NCBI RefSeq assembly: GCF_013607875.1
Contig: NZ_VDES01000002.1
Span: 389,638 to 453,637 of the forward strand
Length of the DNA: 64,000 nucleotides
Direction: 5' to 3'
From: Blastomonas ursincola
GTDB lineage: Bacteria > Pseudomonadota > Alphaproteobacteria > Sphingomonadales > Sphingomonadaceae
Part shown: one piece after another, positions 55,939 to 62,888 of the stretch
Layout: each line of letters opens with the position of its first letter
Numbering within the stretch: the stretch's first letter is position 1
The notes under the pieces: model-generated
Databases searched by the model: none
What the model saw: only the letters and a program-made list of their open reading frames with translations
What the model was told of the DNA's origin: nothing
Program-made: the position numbers and the translations under genes

Positions 55939-56420
55939 CGCCGGCACAGCGCACCACATTGTCGTTTCTGGACCTTGCGCTGATCATGACCGGTGTGATG
56001 GCGATGATCGCCAGCGTCGGCGATCGTCATCCCGCCGTGGCCGACGCGTTCTCGGAAAGCTTCGGCCAGGACAGGGCCGCGCGCGCGCAGCAGGTCCGGT
56101 TGAAGCTGACCACCCTGTTCGAACCGCAGGAGGCACGGCTGACGGCAGGGGGCAGGCAGGCGGTTGCCGCGCTTGGCGGCAAGAATCGGCAGGCGGAATT
56201 CGCCATTGCCGTTCCCGTGGTGGCGGCCAACCGCAGCTCGCGGCTTGATCGCTGGGAACTGGCGGCGGCGCGGACGGCGGCGATCATGCGCGTCCTGGCC
56301 GAACAGGGCGTTGGCGATGGTGCGATGCTACCGGACCTGGCGCGACCTGGCGAAGGAGAGACGGCAGCGGGCGGGACCGTGCTCATTACGATCCGCGCTC
56401 GCGATACGGCCGGGCGCTGA
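55935..56420 (+). CDS. MotB-like membrane protein, reduced OmpA-type domain
   Basis: A 161-residue protein with one N-terminal transmembrane segment (LSFLDLALIMTGVMAMIASV) that carries an Asp (LDLAL) in the position used by MotB/ExbD for ion transfer. The periplasmic part weakly resembles OmpA-like peptidoglycan-binding folds: TLFEPQEARLTAGGRQAVAAL, DRWELAAARTAAIMRVLAEQGV. The usual GHTD motif is absent. It starts within the stop of the MotA-like gene. flgA follows. Confidence 0.75.
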   Translation: MTPAQRTTLSFLDLALIMTGVMAMIASVGDRHPAVADAFSESFGQDRAARAQQVRLKLTTLFEPQEARLTAGGRQAVAALGGKNRQAEFAIAVPVVAANRSSRLDRWELAAARTAAIMRVLAEQGVGDGAMLPDLARPGEGETAAGGTVLITIRARDTAGR

Positions 56421-56423
56421 GTT

Positions 56424-56440
56424 TCTGGCACGGACCTTGC
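56424..56440 (+). promoter_or_regulatory. Sigma-54 promoter ahead of flgA
   Basis: CTGGCACGGACCTTGCT is a full consensus match with GG-N10-GC spacing. The predicted start of transcription is near 56450; the flgA ATG is at 56474. Confidence 0.88.
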
Positions 56441-56473
56441 TGTGATCGAGGCACAGTCATCAAAGGACCGTTC

Positions 56474-57025
56474 ATGCCCGTTCGCAAAACATTTCTGGCG
56501 CTAGGCCTTGCCGCGCCCCTGCTGGCATCCTCGGCGAGCGTCCAGGCACAGGCGCAAGCCATTCAGGATCTGAACGAGATCGACGTGCTGGTTGCCGCGA
56601 CCATGGGCGCTGGCATCGGCGAGCCTGGCGGCGCGCGCGCGCCGGTGGATCGTCGGCTCAAGCTCAAGGCCTGCCCGGTTGCGCTGGAGGTCACCGGACC
56701 TGATCTGGGCGCAGCCGCCGTGCGCTGCCCCGCGCTCGGCTGGCGCATCCGCGTGCCGCTCGATCTGGCCGCCGAGCGCGAGCAGGCCGTCGCCCCGCGT
56801 CCGGGTCAGGCCAGGGCGTTGGCAGGGCAGGGCGCCGAGGCCGTCAAGCGCGGCGAGCCGATCTTGCTCACCGTCGACCGGCCGATGTTCTCGCTCTCGC
56901 GCGTGATGATCGCCGACAAGGACGGACGCGTCGGCGAGGTCATTCCGGTGCGCGACGATCCCAGGGGCAAGCCCATATTCGTGCGCATCGTCGAACCGGG
57001 CCGCGCCACGATCCTCAGTAACTGA
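56474..57025 (+). CDS. flgA: Flagellar P-ring assembly chaperone FlgA
   Basis: A 183-residue periplasmic chaperone for FlgI. It has a signal peptide (FLALGLAAPLLASSASVQAQ), a first part with cysteines (LKLKACPVALEV, AAVRCPALGWRIRVPL), and a C-terminal SAF-like beta-clip domain (AVKRGEPILLTVDRPMFSLSRVMIADKDGRVGEVIPVRD). It is shorter than enterobacterial FlgA (about 219). It is headed by its own sigma-54 promoter and lies apart from flgI, which is on the opposite strand. Confidence 0.9.
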   Translation: MPVRKTFLALGLAAPLLASSASVQAQAQAIQDLNEIDVLVAATMGAGIGEPGGARAPVDRRLKLKACPVALEVTGPDLGAAAVRCPALGWRIRVPLDLAAEREQAVAPRPGQARALAGQGAEAVKRGEPILLTVDRPMFSLSRVMIADKDGRVGEVIPVRDDPRGKPIFVRIVEPGRATILSN

Positions 57026-57077
57026 GCCGTTTACCAGCGCGAGCAAGATCGCGTTAACCCTTTGTCAAAAAATCGCC

Positions 57078-57104
57078 TTAAGCAACCGCTGCCAAGGCCG
57101 TTAA
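57078..57104 (+). promoter_or_regulatory. Sigma-28-like promoter ahead of flgM
   Basis: TTAA and GCCGTTAA are separated by 15 nt. The second element differs at one base from the FliA -10 consensus GCCGATAA. Predicted transcription from about 57111 would give a leader only for the ATG at 57141, not for that at 57117. Confidence 0.6.
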
Positions 57105-57140
57105 AGGACGTAAGTCATGCTAGAACGAGGTCTTTACACC

Positions 57141-57428
57141 ATGTCCCGCATTAATGCCTATGGCAGCCCGATCGTCGGTGCGACCCGCAAGGGCGGCAGC
57201 ACCGAAAAGACCGTTGGCGCGAGCGCGGCCACGGCTGCGACCGACAATACCCTGCGTGAAGCGGTGTCGGTGAGCAGCTTCCTGCAGACCGCATCCGCCT
57301 CTGCGCCGATCGACGAAGGCCGCGTCGCCGCGATCCGCGATGCGCTGGCCAATGGCAGCTATGTCATCGACGCGGAAAAGCTTGCCGCCAAGATGATCGA
57401 ACTCGACCTCGGCGGATCGCTCAACTGA
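57141..57428 (+). CDS. flgM: Anti-sigma-28 factor FlgM
   Basis: A 95-residue FlgM that would hold FliA inactive until the hook is complete. The N-terminus is disordered and Ser/Thr/Ala rich (GSPIVGATRKGGSTEKTVG). The C-terminal helix, RVAAIRDALANGSYVIDAEKLAAKMIELDLG, is the FliA-binding signature. An ATG 24 nt upstream has a good AAAGGA site but would lie only about 6 nt after the predicted sigma-28 transcript start, so 57141 is preferred. It overlaps the next gene at TGATG. Confidence 0.88.
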   Translation: MSRINAYGSPIVGATRKGGSTEKTVGASAATAATDNTLREAVSVSSFLQTASASAPIDEGRVAAIRDALANGSYVIDAEKLAAKMIELDLGGSLN

Positions 57429-57736
57429 TGCAGGGCGAACTGCTTGAGCGCTTTGCGGACACGCAAACCGCGCTGATCGCCGCGCTGGACGCCGGAGACA
57501 CTGAAGCCATGATCGCGCACACCCGCGATCTGGGCGGGATCACCGATGCCCTGCGCACCCAGGGTGTGCTGCGCGCCGATGCCAGCACCCGCAGCCAGCT
57601 GGAAACGCTGATGAAGTACAATGCCGCTGCCGCGCAGCGCCTGCGCTTCCTGCGCGACCATGTCGAGCGCCGCGTCGCCGCGATCCAGGGCGAACAGACG
57701 GTCGCGACCTATACAGGCCGCCCCGCCCGGCGCTGA
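57428..57736 (+). CDS. FlgN-like flagellar export chaperone
   Basis: The 102-residue product is almost entirely helical: ELLERFADTQTALIAALDAGD, STRSQLETLMKYNAAAAQRLRFLRDHVERRV. No catalytic motif is seen. Small size, all-helix character, coupling to the flgM stop codon and the usual flgM-flgN pairing suggest the FlgN chaperone for FlgK and FlgL. Sequence similarity to known FlgN is weak, so the call rests mainly on context. Confidence 0.65.
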   Translation: MQGELLERFADTQTALIAALDAGDTEAMIAHTRDLGGITDALRTQGVLRADASTRSQLETLMKYNAAAAQRLRFLRDHVERRVAAIQGEQTVATYTGRPARR

Positions 57737-57769
57737 TACTCTCCCCGAAAGACCTCCATTCGGCCCTTC

Positions 57770-57795
57770 GCCCCCAGCGGGCGGGGGGCTTTTTG
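57770..57795 (+). terminator. Rho-independent terminator after the flgM-flgN-like pair
   Basis: GCCCCC and GGGGGC pair around an 8-nt loop and are followed directly by five T. It lies 34 nt after the upstream stop codon. Confidence 0.8.
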
Positions 57796-57815
57796 TTTGT
57801 GCGCTGTACGAAATC

Positions 57816-57997
57816 CTCCCCCATCGAGGGGGGGGGCTTTCCGTTCGAGCGAATCTGCCATGACGCGCATCGCCTCTCCCCTCCCGCGTGCAGGAGGGTG
57901 CCCGAAGTGCGGGGTGGGCTAGCGCCACCGGTCGTGCTCCTATCCCACCCCGGTTCAGCAGGCTGAACCTGCCCCTCCTGCAAGCGGGAGGGGAGAG
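57816..57997. repeat. Hairpin cluster with a large palindrome ahead of the transglycosylase gene
   Basis: A CCTCCCCCATCGAGGGGGG hairpin is followed by a 124-nt imperfect palindrome. Its arms are CTCTCCCCTCCCGC (from 57874) and GCGGGAGGGGAGAG (to 57997), each continuing with a complementary TGCAGGAGG/CCTCCTGC segment. No coding potential is seen between the terminator and the sigma-54 promoter at 58039. Confidence 0.65.
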
Positions 57998-58038
57998 GAT
58001 CGACGGCAGCTGCGGGCAAGGGCGGCAACATCCCCAAA

Positions 58039-58055
58039 TTGGCACAGCTTTTGCT
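58039..58055 (+). promoter_or_regulatory. Sigma-54 promoter ahead of the lytic transglycosylase
   Basis: TTGGCACAGCTTTTGCT matches the consensus with GG-N10-GC spacing. The predicted transcript start is near 58066, just before the gene. It may also drive flhA and fliA. Confidence 0.85.
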
Positions 58056-58087
58056 GTGAACGTCTCCAGTAACTCTGGAGAGCCGTT

Positions 58088-58885
58088 TTGTCCTCGTATC
58101 TTGGCAGTGTCAGCAATGCAGGAGATCGCGTCACCCGCGCGATTGCCGCGTCTGCGCAGCGCACGGGCGTGGATTTCGACTATCTCATGGGCCAGGCGCG
58201 CATCGAGAGCGGGCTCAACCCCAACGCCAAGGCGGGAACCTCGTCGGCGACCGGCCTGTACCAGTTCATCGACCAGAGCTGGCTCGGCGTTGTCGAGAAG
58301 CACGGATACAAGCACGGGCTGGACTGGGCCGCCAACGCCATTCAGCGCGACGGGCGCGGCCGCTACCGTGTCGACGATCCGCAGACCCGTCAGTCGATCC
58401 TCGCGCTGCGCAAGAATCCCGAAATTGCCGCGCTGATGGCGGGCGAATTCGCATCCGACAACCGCCAGTATCTCGAATCCTCGCTCGGCCGCAGCGCTGC
58501 GCCGGTGGACCTGTATCTCGCGCATTTCCTGGGCCCCGAAGGTGCCCGCCAGTTCCTCGCCGCGCACGATGCCAATCCCGATGCCGCAGCCGCGCCGATG
58601 TTCGCGCGCGCCGCCGGGGCCAACCGCTCGATCTTCTACGATCGCTCGGGCGCGCCGCGCAGCTTTGCCGAGATCCGTACCCGCTTTGCCGACAAGCTCG
58701 GCGGGGCGGCAGCCGCCGGCGGCAGCCGCTTGCCGCGCGATGGCAATGATCTGCCGCAGGTCCAGCCTGCCGATTACGTCCGGCTCGCCAGCGCGCGCGC
58801 CGCCCGACCCGAAATGACCGCCAGCATCGGCGGAAACGACAATGCGCGGCTGGCCTACATGCTGCTCGCCGCGATGGGAGCCTGA
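58088..58885 (+). CDS. Lytic transglycosylase-like protein of the flagellar cluster
   Basis: A 265-residue protein with an SLT-type lysozyme fold near the N-terminus. The candidate catalytic Glu40 lies in GQARIESGLNPNAKAG, followed by SSATGLYQFIDQSWLGVV. The C-terminal 100 residues are Ala-rich and less ordered. It has no Sec signal peptide, so it may be exported by the flagellar type III apparatus. It probably opens peptidoglycan for the rod, complementing the FlgJ half-protein. The likely start is TTG, preceded by GGAGAG; this is uncertain. flhA starts 5 nt after the stop. Confidence 0.8.
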   Translation: MSSYLGSVSNAGDRVTRAIAASAQRTGVDFDYLMGQARIESGLNPNAKAGTSSATGLYQFIDQSWLGVVEKHGYKHGLDWAANAIQRDGRGRYRVDDPQTRQSILALRKNPEIAALMAGEFASDNRQYLESSLGRSAAPVDLYLAHFLGPEGARQFLAAHDANPDAAAAPMFARAAGANRSIFYDRSGAPRSFAEIRTRFADKLGGAAAAGGSRLPRDGNDLPQVQPADYVRLASARAARPEMTASIGGNDNARLAYMLLAAMGA

Positions 58886-58890
58886 CCTAG

Positions 58891-61002
58891 ATGAACCCTG
58901 CTTCCGGCAAGCTTGCCAATATCCTCGCCATGTCGCGCGGCTCGATCCTGCCGCTCGCCACCTTGTTGCTGGTGGTGTTCCTGGTGCTGCCCGTTCCCGC
59001 GATGGTGCTCGACATCGGCTTCATCTTCAACATCATGATCAGCCTTGCGGTGCTGATGGTGGCGCTGAATGTCACCAAGCCGCTCGATTTCTCGAGCTTC
59101 CCCACCGTGCTGCTGTTCGCGACGCTGCTGCGTCTCGGCCTCAACGTTGCCTCGACCCGCGTGGTGCTGGTGCACGGGCATGAGGGCGGCGCGGCCGCAG
59201 GTCACGTCATCGAGGCGTTCGGCAGCCTGCTGATCGGCGGGGACTATGTCGTCGGCATCTTCGTCTTCGCGATCCTGATGATCATCAACCTGGTCGTCAT
59301 CACCAAGGGCGCGGGCCGCGTGTCCGAAGTGTCGGCGCGCTTCACCCTGGATGCGATGCCCGGCAAGCAGATGGCGATCGACGCCGACCTGAACGCCGGC
59401 CTGATGACGCCCGAGGAAGCCAAGGCCCGCCGCGCCGAAGTCGCGACCGAGGCGGACTTTTACGGGTCGATGGACGGTGCGTCCAAGTTCGTGAAGGGCG
59501 ACGCGGTCGCGGGCGTGCTGATCCTGGTGGTCAATATCGTCGGCGGCATCATCCTGGGCATGGCAAGCCATGGCCTGGGCATTGCCGAAGCCGCCTCCAA
59601 CTATACCATGCTGGCGATCGGCGACGCGCTGGTCGCGCAGGTGCCCGCGCTGCTGCTGTCGATCGCCGCCGCGTCGATTGTCACCCGCGTCAACTCGGCG
59701 CAGGACCTGCCCGGCCAGATATCGGGCCAGTTCGCCATTGCCAAGGCCTGGACCCCGGTCGCGGTGATCCTTGGCATCATGGGCGTGCTGCCCGGCATGC
59801 CGCATCTCATCATCCTGCCCGCTGCCGCCGCTGCCGGCTTTATCGCGTGGAAGCTGTCGCGTCCCAAGCCGCCCGTGGTCGAGAACGTCGCCCCCGCAGC
59901 GCCCGAAAACCCCAATGCCATCGAATGGGAAGACGTGTCCGATGGCGCGATGCTGGGCATCGATGTCGGCTTCGGCCTGGTGCCGCTGGTCGACGAGCGC
60001 CGCGACGCGCCGCTGATGCGCCGCGTCACCGGCATCCGCAAGCAGATCTCGAAGGAACTGGGCTTCGTCATCCCGCTGGTTCGCATCAAGGACGACATGG
60101 CGCTGCCCGCCAACAGCTATCGCATCACCATCGGCGGCACGATCGTCGCCGAGGACGAGATCTGGCCCGACGACCTGCTCGCGCTCGACAGCGGCGATAT
60201 CGACACGCCGATCGAGGGCCGCGCCTGCAAGGACCCGACCTTCGGCATGGATGCGGTGTGGATCAGCGCCGACAAGCGCGCCGAGGCGATCGTCGCGGGC
60301 TATACCGTGGTCGATGCTGCCACCGTCATGGCGACGCATCTCAACCAGATGGTCCGCCTCAACGCCGCGCAGCTGTTCGGCATGGACGAGACCAAGAAGC
60401 TGCTCGAAACGCTCAAGGAAAACTCGCCCCAGCTGGTCGAGGGCCTCACCCCGCAGCCGCTGTCACTGTTCACCATCTCCGCCGTCTGCCGCGAGCTGCT
60501 GCGCGAGGGCGTGCCGCTCAAGGACTTCCGCCGCATCTGCTCGGCGATGGTCGAGGCGGCGGCCGAAGGCACCACCGTGGCGCAGATCGTCGAGGGCGTG
60601 CGCCAGCGGATCGGATCGATCATCATCCAGTCGCTGGTGCCGGTGAACCTGCCGCTGCCGGTGGTGACGCTGGATGCCGAGCTCGAGACGCTGCTCGCCC
60701 AGTCGCTGCGCGTCGCAGGCGACGCTGCCTTCCCGATCGAACCGGGGCTGGCGCAGCGCATCCTGGGCGCGATCGAACAGGCGGCGCGCCCGCTGATGCT
60801 CGAACAGCGCAACTATGCGCTGGTCACCTCGCCCCAGGCGCGCAAACCGCTCGCCGATCTCCTGCGCCCGCGCTTCCCCGATACGCCGGTGCTCTCGTTC
60901 CGCGAATTGCCCGACGACAAGCCGGTCGAGGTGGTCGCCACCGTCGGCGGACAGGCGGGCTACCGCACGCCCCAGGCCGAACATTCCTTCTCGCGCGGCT
61001 GA
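58891..61002 (+). CDS. flhA: Flagellar type III export protein FlhA
   Basis: The 703-residue export gate protein. About eight hydrophobic helices occupy the first 320 residues (LPLATLLLVVFLVLPVPAMVLDIGFIFNI). The FHIPEP region is here RFTLDAMPGKQMAIDADLNAGLMTPEEAKARR. The soluble domain follows (AMLGIDVGFGLVPLVDE, GFVIPLVRIKDDMALPANSYRI, TPQPLSLFTISAVCRELLREGVPLKDFRRI). It exports rod, hook and filament subunits. It is 5 nt downstream of the transglycosylase gene and 45 bp upstream of fliA. Confidence 0.97.
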   Translation: MNPASGKLANILAMSRGSILPLATLLLVVFLVLPVPAMVLDIGFIFNIMISLAVLMVALNVTKPLDFSSFPTVLLFATLLRLGLNVASTRVVLVHGHEGGAAAGHVIEAFGSLLIGGDYVVGIFVFAILMIINLVVITKGAGRVSEVSARFTLDAMPGKQMAIDADLNAGLMTPEEAKARRAEVATEADFYGSMDGASKFVKGDAVAGVLILVVNIVGGIILGMASHGLGIAEAASNYTMLAIGDALVAQVPALLLSIAAASIVTRVNSAQDLPGQISGQFAIAKAWTPVAVILGIMGVLPGMPHLIILPAAAAAGFIAWKLSRPKPPVVENVAPAAPENPNAIEWEDVSDGAMLGIDVGFGLVPLVDERRDAPLMRRVTGIRKQISKELGFVIPLVRIKDDMALPANSYRITIGGTIVAEDEIWPDDLLALDSGDIDTPIEGRACKDPTFGMDAVWISADKRAEAIVAGYTVVDAATVMATHLNQMVRLNAAQLFGMDETKKLLETLKENSPQLVEGLTPQPLSLFTISAVCRELLREGVPLKDFRRICSAMVEAAAEGTTVAQIVEGVRQRIGSIIIQSLVPVNLPLPVVTLDAELETLLAQSLRVAGDAAFPIEPGLAQRILGAIEQAARPLMLEQRNYALVTSPQARKPLADLLRPRFPDTPVLSFRELPDDKPVEVVATVGGQAGYRTPQAEHSFSRG

Positions 61003-61047
61003 TGCAGACGCCGATCCCGAACATTCTCATGAAGCTGGACACCTGAC

Positions 61048-61773
61048 ATGCAGCATCTTCCCATCGAGACGATCACCTACGGCCGCAAGCCTGCCGCCGT
61101 GCCGCCCGGCAAGCTGATCGAGGCGCATCTGCCGCTGGTCCGCAAGCTCGCCTGGCACGTGCGCGGCATGGCACCGGGGGTGATAGAGATCGAGGACCTG
61201 GTCCAGATCGGCATGGTCGCGCTGGTCGAGGCGGCGAACAACTACGAGGATCGCGGGCACGGCTTTGCCACCTATGCCAGCATGCGGATCCGCGGCGCGC
61301 TGATCGATCATCTGCGCGCCAACAGCAACATGTGCCGGTCGGCGATGGACTTCCGCAAGCAGCTGCGCCGGGCGAGCGAGAAGCTGGTGCGCGAACTGGG
61401 CCGCAACCCGACCGAAGCCGAGCTGGCCGCTGCGATGGGCATGGACGCCGCCGAATTCCGCATGCGCTCGGACGCGGCGCAGGACGTGAAGTTCGAATCG
61501 ATGGACGAGGTCTATTCCGAACATTCGATGTGGTTTGCCGATTCCGAGGATTCCGCCGAAACCCGGATGGAGGCGGACAATCTCAAGCAGCTGCTCAACG
61601 CCAGCATCGGCACGCTCAAGGAGCGCGAGCAGCTCATCCTGCAGCTGCATTATATCGAGGAGATGAACCTCGACGAAATCGGCCTGGTGCTCGGCATCAC
61701 CGCCGCGCGCGTCTGCCAGATCAAGAAATCCGCGCTGGAAACCCTGCGCAAGCGGCTGGCCAGCTCGCGCTGA
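61048..61773 (+). CDS. fliA: Flagellar sigma factor FliA (sigma-28)
   Basis: A 241-residue sigma factor for late flagellar genes. It has region 2 (LIEAHLPLVRKLAWHVRGM, EIEDLVQIGMVALVEAANNYEDRGHGFATYASMRIRGALIDHLR), region 3 (RNPTEAELAAAMGMDAAEFR) and region 4 (LKEREQLILQLHYIEEMNLDEIGLVLGITAARVCQIKKSALETLRKRL). It works with FlgM in the same cluster; a sigma-28-like promoter precedes flgM. A strong terminator lies directly after it. Confidence 0.96.
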   Translation: MQHLPIETITYGRKPAAVPPGKLIEAHLPLVRKLAWHVRGMAPGVIEIEDLVQIGMVALVEAANNYEDRGHGFATYASMRIRGALIDHLRANSNMCRSAMDFRKQLRRASEKLVRELGRNPTEAELAAAMGMDAAEFRMRSDAAQDVKFESMDEVYSEHSMWFADSEDSAETRMEADNLKQLLNASIGTLKEREQLILQLHYIEEMNLDEIGLVLGITAARVCQIKKSALETLRKRLASSR

Positions 61774-61783
61774 CATCCTCTTT

Positions 61784-61813
61784 AATCCTCCCCCAGCAAG
61801 CTGGGGGAGGATT
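61784..61813 (+). terminator. Rho-independent terminator after fliA
   Basis: AATCCTCCCCCAG and CTGGGGGAGGATT pair perfectly over 13 bp around a 4-nt loop and are followed by a short T-rich stretch. It resembles the CCTCCCCC hairpin at 57816, so it may also be a dispersed repeat. It separates the flagellar genes from the bch genes. Confidence 0.85.
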
Positions 61814-61889
61814 TCGTTCTGGTAACAACCGTCAACCTAGCCTGACACTTTGCTTGTGATGGCCGTCCGATGTGTTAGACATGGGCGCT

Positions 61890-62888
61890 ATGGCCTTTCC
61901 CTTTTCTGCCATCGTCGGCCAGGACGAAATGAAGCGTGCCTTGCTGATCAGCGCGGTCGATCCGCGCATTGGCGGGGTGATGGTGTTCGGCGATCGCGGC
62001 ACGGGCAAGTCCACCGCCGCGCGAGCGCTGTCCGCGCTGCTGCCGCCGATGGTGGCGATTGCCGGGTGCCGCTACAATTGCGCGCCCGATGAGGCGGATC
62101 GCTGCCCCGACCAATGCGGCGCGCGCAAGACCGCCAAGGTGCCGGTGCCGTTTGTCGACCTGCCGCTGGGCGCGACCGAGGACCGGGTGCTCGGCGCGCT
62201 CGATCTCGAACGCGCATTGGGGCGTGGCGAGAAGGCGTTCGAGCCGGGGCTGCTCGCCCGCGCGCATCGCGGTTACCTCTATATCGACGAGATCAATCTG
62301 CTCGAGGACCATCTGGTCGACCTGCTCCTCGATGTCGCGCAATCGGGCGAGAACCTGGTCGAGCGCGAGGGGCTGTCGGTCCGGCATCCGGCGAAATTCG
62401 TGCTGATCGGCAGCGGCAACCCGGAAGAGGGCGAACTGCGCCCGCAGCTGCTCGACCGGTTCGGCCTGTCGGTCGAGGTGAAAACGCCGCAGGATATCGA
62501 ACAGCGTATCGAGATCATGCGCCGCTGCGATGCGCAGGAACGCGATGGCGCCGCATTCGCCGCAGACTGGGCCGAGGCCGATGCCAAGATCGTCAAGCGC
62601 ATTGCCAAGGGCAAGAAGGCGCTGCCCAAGGTCGCGATGCCCGATGAAACGCTGCAGGATGCTGCCAGCCTGTGCATCGCGGTGGGGGCCGATGGCCTGC
62701 GCGGCGAACTCACGCTCATGCGCGCGGCCCGCGCCTATGCCGCGCTCGAGGGCGCGAAATCGGCCGAACGCAAGCATCTGCGCGCGATCGCGCCGATGGC
62801 GTTGCGCCACCGGCTGCGCCGCGACGTGCTCGACGAGACGGGATCGACCGCGCGCATCGACCGGGCGCTGACCGAGCTTTTCGGATGA
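61890..62888 (+). CDS. bchI: Magnesium chelatase ATPase subunit I
   Basis: AAA+ motor subunit that, with BchD and BchH, inserts Mg into protoporphyrin IX, the first committed step to bacteriochlorophyll. The 332 residues show MAFPFSAIVGQDEMKRALLIS, Walker A FGDRGTGKST and the four-cysteine insert CRYNCAPDEADRCPDQC. Walker B is YLYIDEINLLEDHLVDLLLDV, followed by SGNPEEGELRPQLLDRFGLSVEV and the sensor-2 region GLRGELTLMRAARAYAAL. Upstream in-frame GTG 61872 and ATG 61881 are possible starts. It overlaps bchD by ATGA. Confidence 0.95.
   Translation: MAFPFSAIVGQDEMKRALLISAVDPRIGGVMVFGDRGTGKSTAARALSALLPPMVAIAGCRYNCAPDEADRCPDQCGARKTAKVPVPFVDLPLGATEDRVLGALDLERALGRGEKAFEPGLLARAHRGYLYIDEINLLEDHLVDLLLDVAQSGENLVEREGLSVRHPAKFVLIGSGNPEEGELRPQLLDRFGLSVEVKTPQDIEQRIEIMRRCDAQERDGAAFAADWAEADAKIVKRIAKGKKALPKVAMPDETLQDAASLCIAVGADGLRGELTLMRAARAYAALEGAKSAERKHLRAIAPMALRHRLRRDVLDETGSTARIDRALTELFG

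Noticed and set aside
61871-61880. TGT...ACA motif before bchI as a PpsR/CrtJ site
   Set aside because: The gap is 5 nt, whereas the known site needs 12; no correctly spaced pair was found in the fliA-bchI gap.
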